From NCBI GenBank assembly GCA_951799405.1, contig OX637342.1:18895298-18959297 (forward strand): a DNA stretch of 64,000 nucleotides. Direction: 5' to 3'. Each line of letters begins with the position of its first letter. The stretch's first letter is position 1. Positions 12,048 to 24,600 of the stretch are shown piece by piece. Both the position numbers and the translations under genes were made by a program. The notes under the pieces are model-generated. The model was not told the origin of the DNA. It saw only the letters and a list, made by a program, of their open reading frames with translations, and searched no databases. The stretch is from Agapetus fuscipes (Eukaryota > Arthropoda > Insecta > Trichoptera > Glossosomatidae).

Positions 12048-12405
12048 AGTTTTTTTTTTAATAGATTTGTGAAGAGGAAAGCAATTCACCAACCTATTCT
12101 GCCTGGCCAGAAACAGGTATTAATATCATCAATTAATAATTCATTTTTGTTTATTTTAATGAATTATTAATTAATAATTACCCAATAACATCTGTTGAAC
12201 AAGGGTCAAAGTTATGGTCAAATGATCCGGCGGGGATCGAATTAACTTGTTCTATTCCAAACACGCTAGAAAGAACTACACCTTCTCTCAGGGTCAGTCC
12301 CCCCTCCACTGACCCGCACCCTGTAAGTACATCCATCCCATCCGGGGATGTGTCACAGGACAAGAACAGCCCACTTGGCTCCCTCGGCCATAACACCGAG
12401 AATTT
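12048..12405 (-). mobile_element. SINE-D copy
   Basis: Head GGTGTTATGGCCGAGGGAG near 12395, poly(T) end at 12051 as the reverse of a poly(A) tail. Confidence 0.72.
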
Positions 12406-12410
12406 TAATA

Positions 12411-13135
12411 CTGTAACTGTAACTCTGTCGCAATTCCGCTAAGAGTGGCCAAAGCCTCTGCAGATTTTTCTCAATTTTTTCCTATTGTCGCATACCACTT
12501 TCAATTCATTTATATCCATCACCTTTTTCACACATTTCCGTCTCTTACAGTCGCTTTGTATATCCCATTCTTTCACAATTTCACCAATCCGATTCAGCCA
12601 TACTTTTCTCGGTCTTCCCTTTCCTCTTTTACCTTCCACATTTCCTTTGTATATACATTTTGTAAGTTTTTCATTATCCTTTTTTTCTACATGTCCACAC
12701 CATCTCATCACATTCTTTTGTAGTTAACTTTCACATCCTCTTTCGATTTGAATTTGACTTTCACCCATTCATTCGTAACTCTATCTCTGAGTTTTCCCTG
12801 TCACACTCCAATAGTGTTTCATTTCCACTGTACCTACATACCCTACTCATTTCGCTGTCATTCGTAGTCTACGCTTCGATTCCATACATCAATGTTGGTA
12901 ACAATATGCCATTGTGTACCGTCATTCTCAAAACCATCGTCAGCCGATGTTTCTTGCAATTCTTCCTATCGCACCTATCCCTTGCTTTCCGTTATACACC
13001 CTATTCTCAATTTCTCTCGTCATTTTTCCATTCTTCTCAAAAATACCTCCTTAATATTTAAATTCATCTACTATTTCAACTTCCGTACTATAATCTACCA
13101 TTAGGCATAAACGAGCATTCTTCTTTCTCTTCCTT
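12411..13135 (-). mobile_element. LINE-A 3' fragment, longer copy
   Basis: Encodes MMRWCGHVEKKDNEKLTKCI and GKRGKGRPRKVWLNRIGEIV, with more degenerate upstream sequence to about 13135. (TGTAAC)n tail at 12411-12425. Confidence 0.78.
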
Positions 13136-13139
13136 TCTG

Positions 13140-13760
13140 TCAAAAATAAATAAAATAACTATGTAAGTATGTTAAATTCAAAGAAAAATTAAGCGTAGCT
13201 CAATTTTTTGTCAAGTTGATGGCATTTTTTTAGTTTATTTTTAGCCAAAATCCCTCATCGAGTATATATTTACCATAAAGCCGTGCATTATTACAGTAAA
13301 CGCAAGATTCTGTTTAAATTGCATCATCCGCTTTATGGACAGATTTTATTTAAAACAGATATTTCTCTGGTTAACTTATGCATATTGTAACACGGTATAT
13401 CCCAACACGGGTAACATTAACATAAATATTATAATATGATGAATTATTACGTACTTATCACTTTTATCCGTGGACAGGACCTTTACATAACTTGTACTTA
13501 ATTAATAACTAGGTGGGATCTAACCAAGTCTCGTAATCAAGTAAAAATATGGGAGCGTAGCCTCATACAACCATCAAATACTACGGTTTTCTAATACACA
13601 TAACATATATTTTTTATTCCCATATTTGACTTAATAGATTTTTTTGTGCTGTCTTAAGTTCTTGTTCAATATTCTTAATTCAACCATTGATAGATCCAAC
13701 CAAGTGTTTGTTTTATGTTTTAGTTTTTTTTTTTTGATGTCCATGTCCATGTTTATATTA
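13140..13760. other. No gene seen
   Basis: AT-rich. 13434-13545 and 13640-13690 are repeated at 14342-14425 and 14470-14525 (same order), suggesting a duplicated segment with other insertions between. Confidence 0.5.
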
Positions 13761-13765
13761 TATTA

Positions 13766-13990
13766 TTTCAATTTATAATTTTTGGATGAAATTTTTCTAG
13801 CAAAACACTGTTTATTTTCACTATAGACTTTATTTAAAAGATTAAAATCTACCAGGTACCTGATGATGACCTTCTAGGTCGAAAACGTTCGTAATTTTGT
13901 TTTAAAGATTTTAATCTTTTAAATAAAGTCTATAGTGAAAATAAACAGTGTTTTGCTTGAAAAATTTCATCCAAAAATTATAAATTGAAA
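13766..13990. repeat. Inverted repeat, 85-bp arms, hammerhead-like loop
   Basis: Arms 13766-13850 and 13906-13990 match with one mismatch. The 55-base loop carries CTGATGATGACC-TTCT-AGGTC-GAAAACG. Right arm and loop are shared with 54525-54925. Confidence 0.9.
13860..13887 (+). ncRNA. Hammerhead-like hairpin motif
   Basis: CTGATGATGACC-TTCT-AGGTC-GAAAACG; five-base-pair stem with the same extra T. Confidence 0.35.
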
Positions 13991-14090
13991 CAAAATGAAT
14001 TTTCACAGTGTTAATACACAAACAATACAAAATATATTATATTATTGTTTATTAATTTTAAAAATGTAATTTGTGATGTTTGTTCCTTGA

Positions 14091-14352
14091 CTTATAGGTT
14101 GGTATGCGGCTGACCACCCATACTGTAAAAAATGATTTCACTTTGTCAATGTCACCCCTGTTTCAGGGAAGGACGGAAAGAGTTGCAGGGCTTATGTTCA
14201 TTTGAGATTGGGTTTTTATATTGTAGGTCCACATGCGGCATGTGTTAGCGCGAAATTATACATGTCTGCTTGTGGAAATGCATTTAATATCAATCTTAAA
14301 TGATATATATATATATCTTTGCAGCTTAGATTTAGATTAGATTTAGATGAAT
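14091..14352 (+). repeat. Rep-A copy, full length
   Basis: From TTCCTTGACTTATAGGTTGG to GATTTAGATTAGATTTAG. Confidence 0.85.
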
Positions 14353-16254
14353 TATTACGTACTTATCACTTTTATCTGTGGACAGGACCTTTACATAACT
14401 TCTACTTAATTACTAACTAGGTGGGATCTTACCGAGTCTAAAGAAAGAGCTAAAAACCTAAGTAACGTACTTAATAGATTTTTTTGTGCTGTCTTAAGTT
14501 CTTGTTCAATATTCTTAATTCAACCATAGATAGCACCCCCCTACTGAATAGGATTAATTTTATATGTTCCATCCATAGATAAAACAATATAATTTATTTA
14601 TTCTTTGATCTGTGGTCCCATCCGTTCTACGCTGCATCTCATATTTTCCATATAGCACCATGCAAAACTACCTACATCCCAAATTATTTCATTAAACGTA
14701 GCTGTCACACATACAATAACTATATTCCTGATTTTGATCTATTTAATGATAAAATTGCAATGCTTAAAACCATTGATTATGTTAACTTAACTTTAACCAT
14801 TCTGAATTGTATTATTTTCACTCTTTTTTTGCATATTTTTCACCTTTTTTTTGTTTTCAATCAATAATTGGAAAATTTACTGGCCTTTTTAAGTGTCAAA
14901 TAAAGAAAAAATCTAATAATCTGACGAAGATAGTAAATAATTGACAGGAGAGGTGTGCATGTTCCCGTGTAGCTACTTTGTAGTAGCTAATTACATAAGT
15001 AGCTAAAACTTCGTTATTATTTTAGGTTCTTGAGATACATACGTAATGAAGGTTCTGAAAATAAAAATAAAAAACTCGGAGAAATCTTTATTTAATTAGA
15101 TCAATAAATCTAACATGCAAATTCACAAACTCACATAATTACATTAGAATTTATAGAATTTAAAGAAAATACTTAAATGAATTAGTAAAATTGTAGCTGT
15201 CTAATTTGATATGATGCCTAATGAAGCATTTTTAGTGAAAATAATGCACTTCATATGGAGTCTGAACATTTCAAATTTCCCTCGGTGAGTGACGTAAGAG
15301 GTCTAGGTGACAAGGGTGCTCAAACCTAAACTCTAACCAAAAACAAAATGCATAATTCTATTTGGTTTGTAACTCAGCGGGGTGGCGTCACATTTTTCCC
15401 TCGGTTGTTTCGTCACGAGTCCATGGCAGAAACAAATCAATTTGCAAACGGCGCAACGGCTGTTCTCTCAATTTTGGAGCATTGGCGTCTACAAATCCAT
15501 TCTGCTCCGATTACTAAAACGGCTGAGGCAAAACCTAGAACACAAAACAGATATTTACTCATTTAAAAAAAAAAAAAAAAAAAACAATCTGTAAAATTTA
15601 CACCTATCATATTTTTATCACGGTTAATTTTTTTTTTCTTGCTGGCAATACTTATTCCAAAATGGAGTGTTCTTTTTTTAAATTTGAATTTAGAATAGCC
15701 ATCCTCCATGGTGATAGTGACAAAATTTTCATGTGATTCACAGTGGCGTAAATCTATCAAATTCGTGGTCAAAAACTAAAATGTTGATTATATAATTGGA
15801 CTGAATAAATTATTTAGTTATTTTTGTTCAAAACACATTTATACAATGTAAGTATCTACACGAGCTGAATATTTCTCCCAACTGGTTTTATTTTTACAAA
15901 ATGGATAATGATCGGAAAAGTAACGCGTTTTTACAGAAATAAGTATGTAAGAAGATAAAATATAAAAAGTCGTTAGTAGTTAAATACTTGTGATGTTTTT
16001 TGGGCTTCATTATTTACTCTGAAAAATCTTATTATAAATGACGTCATGGGATTTTTTGTCAACAAAGTAGGTATTTTTGAGAGCTAATTGTCTATGTCTA
16101 TTTCTTATACCTACCACCTACGTATAAATTGGTAATAAATTATTTTACCTCTTGTTTTTTTCTTTAATTTTTATTGATATTTTGTAAATTTTTATTTATT
16201 TATTTTATGTAGTTATTGTTTGTTTTATATAGTTAAATGAAATTAATTATTTGT
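14353..16254. other. No gene seen
   Basis: AT-rich; reading frames at 15348-15594 are short, overlapping and without recognisable domain. Confidence 0.5.
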
Positions 16255-16321
16255 GTTCCTTGACTTATATGTTGGTATAAGACTGACCACTCATATTTAA
16301 AAAAAATGGTTCACTTTGACA

Positions 16322-17974
16322 AAGATCAATCCAGTTGATGATGATGATGATGATGATGATTATGATGATTTCCTTATCAGCGCCGTTTCGTAACTCAATG
16401 TCACTCCAAGGGCGCTTAGTATTTTACTGGGCGAAGAAAAATGTCTTCATCCTCCTCTTTAGGTCCTCAATCGTCTTAGACCTCCGGATTTCTGGTGGTA
16501 GTTGATTCCAGGTCGCAGGGCCGGCCACTGCAAAAGCACGGTCTCCGAAAACAGTGGCAATTTTTCTTCTAGGTTCATTTAGCAGGGTTTCCGCTCCGTT
16601 CTCTGCTGATCTTAGTGTTTGCTCCCTTGAGCCCAGGACTTTTGAGACAATCAGCTCTTGGATGTAGAAAGGAGCTGCATCATGGAGAGCTTTGTATGTG
16701 ATAAGTCCAAGTTTAAATTTGACGCGTTGAGGAAACCTCAGCCAGTGAAGTCGCTCTAAAAGCGGAGTTATGTGACAGTGTTTGGTTTGGTTGAATATAA
16801 GCCGCGCGCCTGCATTCATTACTGACTGCAACCGACTTAATTCACACTGTGGTTGGGCTGCATAAATGCCATTACAGTAGTCCACTTTGGATACTACAAA
16901 AGCGTTGACGAGTGACCTTTTAGCTTCCAACGGTAGATATTTTTTAATATATTTCAGCTGTCGTAAACCATAGTAGCCGGAACTAACCGTGGTGCTGATT
17001 TGTTTCTTCATGGTCAAACAGTGATCAAGATGCACTCCTAGTAGCTTGACACTTTTTGTAGGAACGATTTCTGATCCACTCACGATTTTGAATGATTTCT
17101 GATATGTTTATTGGGGCACTCTTATCAATTATATTGGCTCTTCTCGTAGTGGTAAGCCACATGATTTCAGTTTTACTTGGGTTCAACATTAATCTATGGC
17201 TTAGCATCCATCCGTTCACATCATTAATACATTCGCTTAGGCCAGACTTTAGCTCCTCTTTTTTTGTTGGCTCGCAGTATGAATAAATCTGACAATCGTC
17301 GGCATAGATGTGTGCTATAAGGCCCCTTTTGTGAATAATGATTTCCAACTCTTGAATGTAGGCTGTAAACAGAAGAGGTCCCAAGACCGAACCTTGAGGC
17401 ACGCCGGAAGAAATTGTTTTGTCAGGCGAGATCCCTCCATTTATTCTGACACTTTGTTTCCTGTTTGTGAGGTGTGATGTTAACCATTTCAGCGCCTTGT
17501 TATTTATACCGAATGTGTTCTTAAGCTTCAGCAGAAGAATTTCATGATCAACCGTATCGAAAGCTGCACTCATATCAAGGAGTGCAATTATTGCCACGTT
17601 TCCTTTTTCTACCGCTAGAGTCAAGTCAGATACGACTCTAAGTACGCCAGTCTCCGTTGAGTGCGATTCTCTGTAGGCCGATTGGTGATTGGCGAACAGT
17701 CGATTTATTCGCATATGTGAAGTGATTCGTGCTGCGACTATTCTTTCAAGAAGCTTTCCTAAGAGTGGCAGGTTTGATATGGGCCGATAATTGGATTTTT
17801 CATTTGGATCTTGTTGAGGTTTCTTCAGTATAGGTGAGATTCGTGCTGTTTTAAGTGATTCTGGAACAGTGCTGCTTTCCAAAGACAGGTTGAACATTTT
17901 AGTTATAAATGGTGTGAGTTCTTCTTTGCATTTCTTGACCAGCCATGTAGGTATTGGGTCTAGCTCGCATTGTT
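16322..17974 (-). mobile_element. 5'-truncated CR1/jockey-like LINE with reverse transcriptase
   Basis: ORF2 fragment on the minus strand. RT motifs: HQSAYRESHSTETGVL, LLDMSAAFDTVDHEILL, SSGVPQGSVLGPLLF and IYADD. The C-terminal part (VKLLGVHLDH, GARLIFNQT, LHWLRFPQRVKFKLGLITYK) is in another frame; one frameshift lies near 17075-17090. It ends at a short 3' region with an (ATC)n tail (16336-16371). It splits a Rep-A copy, whose halves lie at 16255-16321 and 17975-18030. Confidence 0.88.
16336..16371 (+). repeat. (GAT)n microsatellite, LINE tail
   Basis: 3' tail of the CR1-like LINE on the minus strand. Confidence 0.8.
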
Positions 17975-17985
17975 TAAGGGAAAGT
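16424..17985 (-). pseudogene. LINE ORF2 remnant (frameshifted RT)
   Basis: Two overlapping reading frames, about 17985-17025 and 17083-16424, together give a reverse transcriptase from the thumb-proximal N-terminus to the C-terminal domain. No endonuclease domain remains, so it is not functional alone. Confidence 0.85.
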
Positions 17986-18036
17986 CATCAAGAGTTGCAG
18001 GACTTATGTTCATTTGAGAGATTACCAATGCCCGGT

Positions 18037-18118
18037 CACCAAAGGTCCGTCCAGCCTTACAGCAACTGGGTCTTGCTTGAGAATTGGCGCTTTATAGCGA
18101 CGACGACCAAGCTCGTAA
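18037..18118 (+). mobile_element. SINE-B 3' part joined to SINE-C
   Basis: GGTCCGTCCAGCC...CGACGACCAAGCTCG then AAAAAGGTCGATAG starts SINE-C. Confidence 0.7.
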
Positions 18119-18403
18119 AAAGGTCGATAGTTCAATTGGTAGAATGCTTGCATTCCATGCCGAGAGCAAGGGTTCGATCTCACGGTTTACTCAGCCTTCA
18201 CAAGAAATGAGAACCAGCCCCCCCCCCCCCCCGGGAGCTGGGAAACTCCCACTTCAACTGAAATTTGGTTGGTGTGAGGCCGGCCCCCTTACCCGTAAAA
18301 ATAAATAGGTCCCGAACCGCCACATGCGACCCCTTCGGGGGTAACGCAGGCAAGAAGTTACACTATATGTGTAGATTAGTTGCATAGTTGCGACCTATGG
18401 TGT
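18119..18403 (+). mobile_element. SINE-C copy with poly-C tract
   Basis: Shortened body. A run of twelve C's lies near 18221. It follows directly on a SINE-B piece. Confidence 0.8.
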
Positions 18404-18487
18404 ATGTGATTATTTACAAAAAGCTATGATGATGGAGATAGATACAAAGCAGTAAGCTACAAACAGGTAGAACGTGTTGAAGCTAAC

Positions 18488-18645
18488 CCAGAAGCAGGAC
18501 GAAGAAGCATCCTTGCATGTCGTCCAAGTTGACTGTGTGATTGTTGACTTCCGCCACCTTGCCAACATTCCAACAGCGGTCTCTGGTGGGCAGATACTCC
18601 TGCAGCCATTTCTGGATCAAACCAACCTGATGCATGCGCTTTATT
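18488..18645 (-). CDS. Ir93a: IR93a exon 17: S2 end and start of M4
   Basis: Encodes [30 protein letters not shown] and the first half of M4 (GCFFVLLLG). A gttagc donor gives a phase 1 exit; if it is not used, an in-frame TAG follows at once and the protein would end inside M4. Confidence 0.9.
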
Positions 18646-21600
18646 CTGAACAAAATACAAGTTATCACACATTAGTGTTGTAAATATTGTAACGAACGTA
18701 TGAGTGTGAACGTGAGCCCAGGAACGCTGATGGGTGTGTGTGATGTCTCTGGTATAGTTTCAAACAATATGGTATAGTGTCGAACAATCTTAGTGGAAGT
18801 ATCTACCATGGTCCATGTTCTCAAACATGCAAGAATCGTCTGTCAAAAAACGAGAACATTGTGAAAAAAAAACTTGTGAAATAAATTTAAATCGCAATTT
18901 AATCAGCCTTCACAAGAAATGAGAACCAGCCCCCCCGGGAGCTGGGAAACCCCCACTTCAACTGAAAGTGTTTGGTGTGAGGGCGGCCCCCTTACCCGTA
19001 AAAATAAATAGGTCCCGAATCGCCACATGAGACCCCTTCGGGGATAACGCAGGCAAGAAGTTACACTATATGTGTAGCTTAGTTGCGTTAACCCCTAGTC
19101 AAATCATAACAATATTGAGGAAACAAAAAGGGTGTAGCAAATATGGTGGACAGTGCAAATAAACAAAATAAAAATGTATAAAAGCATGTCGATGAAATAT
19201 AGAAACACGATGATGACACCAAATGTGTATTTTGTGGAGGAGCAAAAAAAGGATACACATGATTTAAGGAAAAAAACAAGTTTTGGAATTCAATGAACTC
19301 GGAACAATTATTTGAATATTTGAATCAGTTCACTTACTCTTGGTTCAACATGCGTAGGTATGGACTATTCCTTGCAACTATCATTCCCAATTGTTCTTCC
19401 ATGAATTCCTCAGTGCCTGTAAGCAATACAATTTCATTATCTAGGTTTTTGGCAGTTACTTCGTGAAAGTTCATTTTAATAGATTAAAATAAAAAACTTA
19501 TTTGTTACAATTCACATGAGCTTTTATTATTTTTTAAACACTACCGGTTTCGGGAGAAGCAATACCTCCCATCTTCAGGTGTAAATATAAACTAACATAC
19601 AAATACAATACATTATGACGTGAGGATTTGAATTACTGAGGGGGAGGGGGGGGAGTGTTATGTGGGCGGGGTGTAGTAGGAAACATAGAAAGTAGGGGAG
19701 AAGTGTTAGGTTAGTGTTAGTTACACCTGAAGATGGGAGGTATTGCTTCTCCCGAAACCGGTAGTGTTTAAAAAATAATAAAAGCTCATGTGAATTGTAA
19801 CAAATAAGTTTTTTATTTTAATCTAATACAATTTCATTTCAACAGATTGATTGATTCCTTGACTTATAGGTTGGTATGAGGCTGACCACCCATACTGTAA
19901 AAAATGGTTCACTTTGCCAATGTCACCCCTGTTTCAGGGAAGGTCGGCAAAAGTTGTGGGGCTTATGTTCATTTGAGGTTTGGATTTTATTTGTAAGTAC
20001 ACATTCAGCATTTGTAAGCGCGAACTACACTTGTTGGTTTGTGGGCATACATCTGAGAGCTTTAAATGAATATATCCTTGCAACTTAGATTATAGATTAT
20101 AGATTATAGATGTCCTAGTCCTTTGTAACAAATGTGTTAGCTACGTTGCGTTGCGGTGTGTTGTTATTGATTTGTGACACTGTAAGAAGGTGGCGATTGA
20201 TGTTGGTTTTGAGAAGCACAAATAATTTATTTTTTACGGGTAGTTTGTCAAAGAATTTAGCCGTAAAAATCAAAGTTCGTATAGCTTTGACATCGTATGT
20301 AAAGGGGTGAATGAAGGTCGTTTTGTGAGTTGTCTTTGTTGTAACAAGAGGATTTGTGATGATTTTCCATCAAAACAGGCACTGTGATAGTACCGATAGA
20401 AGACGTTGAGCATTCCAAGTCTTCTATGCTGTGAGAGTTGGGCCATGGACCAGTTTCACGAGTGTCTTTGCATGAATCATGGCTTACCTGAGAGCAATGA
20501 CTGGAAAGACATTGAATAATAGAGACAGCAATGATTGGGTGATAAATGAATGTGGTATAAAAGAGATTTAAGAATGAAAGTACAAAAAAGCACAATGAGA
20601 AGGTTCGGACATCTTGAAATAGTGTATGATGAACGACTAACGAAGACAGTGTACAGAGGAAATATCAGAGGAAAGCGTGGAAGGGAAAGACCAAGGAAGG
20701 AATGGATAAACCAAATTGGTGAGATTGCGAAAGAATGGATTCTGCAGAGTGAGAATAAGAGAACACTATGTATGGAGAAAGCGATGAATGTTGAAGAGAT
20801 AAAAAAGGTATGCAAGGACAGAAAAAAAGTGGAGACGCACTGCGGAGGTTGGTCACTTACTTAGGGCAAAGTCGCATCTGTCAGTGAGTATGAAGGCTTT
20901 CTTCATGATAAGCTGCAGGTTGATCTTCCAGTCGATGAGAGCGTGTTTACCAGCCCGCACCATCTGAACTGAGTGCGGCGTTTCTCCATCATGCAACATG
21001 GCGCCGCTGTAAAAGGCACGATACTTGGCCTGGTCAGTGTCCTGCAAACACAAAGCGCTCATACTAACTCTTATGCTTATCCGAACTTCAACTTTTTAGG
21101 TAAGTACTTAAATTTTGTAATATAGGCTCTGGATACATGGATTCAAAAACTTCCGAAATTGCGTCAATCATCCACAAAGCGCTCATAGTAGCTCTTATGC
21201 TTATCTGAACTTCAACTTTTTAGGTACGAAATTTTTATAATATAAGCTCTGGATACATGGATCCAAAAACTTCCGAAATTGCATCAATCATCATCATCAC
21301 TCGGACGACAACGCCGAGTAGTATGTCTGTCTTCTTAATCAACCGAAAGTAGCGTATCCAACCACTTTATCTTCCAGTATCCAGTGTGGTCAATAATTCA
21401 GTTGGTAGACTACCTTGCGAGGGCTAGTGTTCGATCTCCACTCAGATTACTTATTTCAGGGTTTATTTCCAACCCGAAATAAAATCCTTAGGTTTTCTCA
21501 GCTTTCACAAGAAATGAGAGCACCCCTTACTCAAATGAAGCGGTTGGCAGTTGGCGAAATTGCACTTTTTGTGTTTATTTTATTTATTTTGATATAATTT

Positions 21601-24600
21601 TCTATTTACATCTAATCTAATTTAATCTAATCTAAGTTGCAAAGATATGTTACATTGGAGATTCACATTACATGCATTCTCACAACCAGACACGTAGAAG
21701 TTCGCGCTTGCACATGCCTCATGTGAACCTACAACATAAAAACCAAATCTAAAATGGACATACACCCTGCAACTCTTGCCGTCCTTCCCTGTAACAGGGG
21801 TGACATTGGCAAAGTGAACCATTTTTACAGCATGGGTGGTCAGCCGCATACCAACCTATAAGTCAAGGAACGCAATATATGAACATAATATAATATGACA
21901 AAGTAATTCACAATGATTAAAATAGAAAACAATAATTCCAAGAGTAGTTAGGTAGGTATAACAAAACAAAGCTCTGCGGAATTGAGACAGACGGTACACC
22001 ACAGAAATCTAAATGAGATGAAGAGTTTACAAGACGAGACATTCTGTTCATTAGAGAATAGTAACCTAAATTAGAAGGATGAAAATAGAGGGAGAGTAAT
22101 GGATTGGTTCTGAATCTACGGGTTGGAATATTGAATTGGATACTTTTGTTGGAATATTTTGTTGACCGTCTCCCACCACTACTTGCAGTCATCTTGAACT
22201 GGGTCTTCACACTACCCTGCGCTCCTCTAGGTCAATCAATGCAACTATCTTTTCCAGACTTTGATGATCTATCAGCACATAAGATGGGTAAAAAAAGTTA
22301 AAAAAAACGTTAAAAGACATTAAAAGTAAACCTTGAAGCAGTCCTCCAGGAAGGTCCCCTTGCGCATACCCCAGGTGAGGGTGGCCTTGTGGTGCAGCAG
22401 CTCCCTCACTGTGGTGATGGGCGCCTCCTGGCGGGGGAAGGTGAGGAAGGCCACCAGGTTCCCGCAGTACGTGGTCACCACCACCAGCACCACCAGCCAC
22501 CACGTGCCCACCACCAGGCGACCGCTGTCCGCCTGCGGGAGGTACATGCCACCTGGGGGACAACAAGGAAGCTACCCCTGTACTGTGCTGTATCCTGCCA
22601 CCGCCCCACCCGCAGATGCGTCTCTATTTTTTATTCTCCTAGAATACCACTTTCGTCTCTTCAACATTCATCACTTTCTTCTTGCATACTCTTTTCTTAT
22701 TCTCACTCTGCAGGTTTCATTCTTTCACAATCTCACCTATTTGGTCTAACCATTCCTTCCTCGGGCTTCTCCTTTCACGCTTTCCGCTGACATTTCCTCT
22801 GTACATTTTCTTCGTAAGTCGTTCATCATCCATTCTTTCAAGATGTCTGAACCATCTCATTATGCTTTTTTGTACTTTCATTCTTAAATTCCTTTTTATA
22901 CCACACTCGTTCATCATCGAATCATTGCGGACTCTATCATTCAGTGTCTTTCCAGTCATTGCGCTCAGGTAAACCATTTCAACCGTAAATACTTTACTCA
23001 ACTCCCATTCGTTAACTTACTGTCCACGCCTCACTTCCAAACATCAATGTCGGTACCAATATGCCATTGTGTACCTACCGCCAATTTCATATTCTTTGTG
23101 AGTTTGCTATTTTTTGCAATCCTTCCAGTCGTTCCCATTACACTTCTTCCTCTACTTCCGCGCTTGTCCAATAGGGTATTTGCAATAGTGAGGAATATGA
23201 TAAAAAGTATATTATTTTGATAGATTTCGAAAAATCAAATAATAATATGTTGATTTGAAGTCGAAAATATTTTTTTTCGATTTTATATTTAAAAAAGAAA
23301 ATATAGAAATTTGGACAAGTTTTTAAACGGATATGAGATCTGCTTTTTCTATTTCCGGTGCTGTGACGTCATATGTTGACGTCACTTTCTTTGATTGACA
23401 TTCCATACTCTGTTGACATGTGTTGTTGACAACAGAAACAAATGAAAACAACAGAAACAAATGAAATGTTTTTAAAGAAACACACAAACTTCTTGAAAAA
23501 TAACAGCCTCAACGGTGTAAACATTAAAAAGCGATGTTTGAATTACATGAATGTGAGGGCTGTCAGTTGACACGGCGTTGTTTACAAGACCGTGACGTCA
23601 CGCGAGAAAATTTCATCTAGTAGCGTTTAGGTGCGAAAATTCAAAAATCGATTTTAAAATGCTTATAACTTTGCTAAAAATACAACTAAAATTAAAATTC
23701 AAGAAGTTTTGGGCTAATAAAGCATAAACGAATTTAAATCACAAAAAAAAGAAAAATGTGAAAATACCCTATTCTTTCGTCAGTTTCCCATTCAACATCT
23801 CAATTAATCTAGCATTAAATTAGCAAGGTTGGCCACCACCACTAGACTACCACTGTCTGCCTGCAGGAGATAGGCACAAGCCACAAGCAGGAGGTAGGCA
23901 CAAGCCGGGGGACAACAGTTACGCAAGGGTTATTTTGTCAATACAAAAAAACCTCAATCGTGCTACACCCGGGGGCGTGTTCCCATTCCACCACTCAACT
24001 TGAACCTAGCTGAAAACCAACTGTTATCAAATAGCTATATACTGGCCCACAAGCAATTTAATGCACATACACAGTTGTGTTGAAAATTGATAAATAAGAC
24101 AGCTGGATTACATTTAATGAAAAGTTGAAGTTTTTTTATTTAATTTCTATATAAATGACTCTTGAAAATGACGACAGTCGAATGTATTCGAGGATAAAAT
24201 AACAAATTAATATTAAAAAAAGAAAAATACTTACGTTTTATAAGAAATTCAAAAGATGAAGATGAATTTTCACCAAGTAAATGCACAAACCATTATAAGT
24301 TAAAGGTATTTCGTTTCGATATGAGGTAGAAGCGTCTTTCCATTCTTACAATGCGTTCGGCGACAATTCACGCTGAAGTACTGCCGCGCACATTTAATTA
24401 ATTATCATGTTTCAGTTTTTTCATATTATCTCGAAAACTGTTCGCATTACCTAAAATATTTTTCAAACACTCTCTAACCATTGTATCATTCTATAATTAT
24501 AAAGAAAAAAAATATGTCCAAAATATTAAACAACAAAATTATAAGAAAAAAATGTGAACAAAAACGTGTTTTTTTAAATATTTTTTTGTAGCGTCATTTT

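Larger units (their letters stand above)
16255..18030 (+). repeat. Rep-A copy split by the CR1-like LINE
   Basis: 5' part 16255-16321 and middle 17975-18030; about 20 bp of the target is missing at the break. Confidence 0.72.

Noticed and set aside
15348..15594. Overlapping 70-codon frames
   Set aside because: Two frames of the same DNA, ending in poly-Lys from an A run, no homology recognised.
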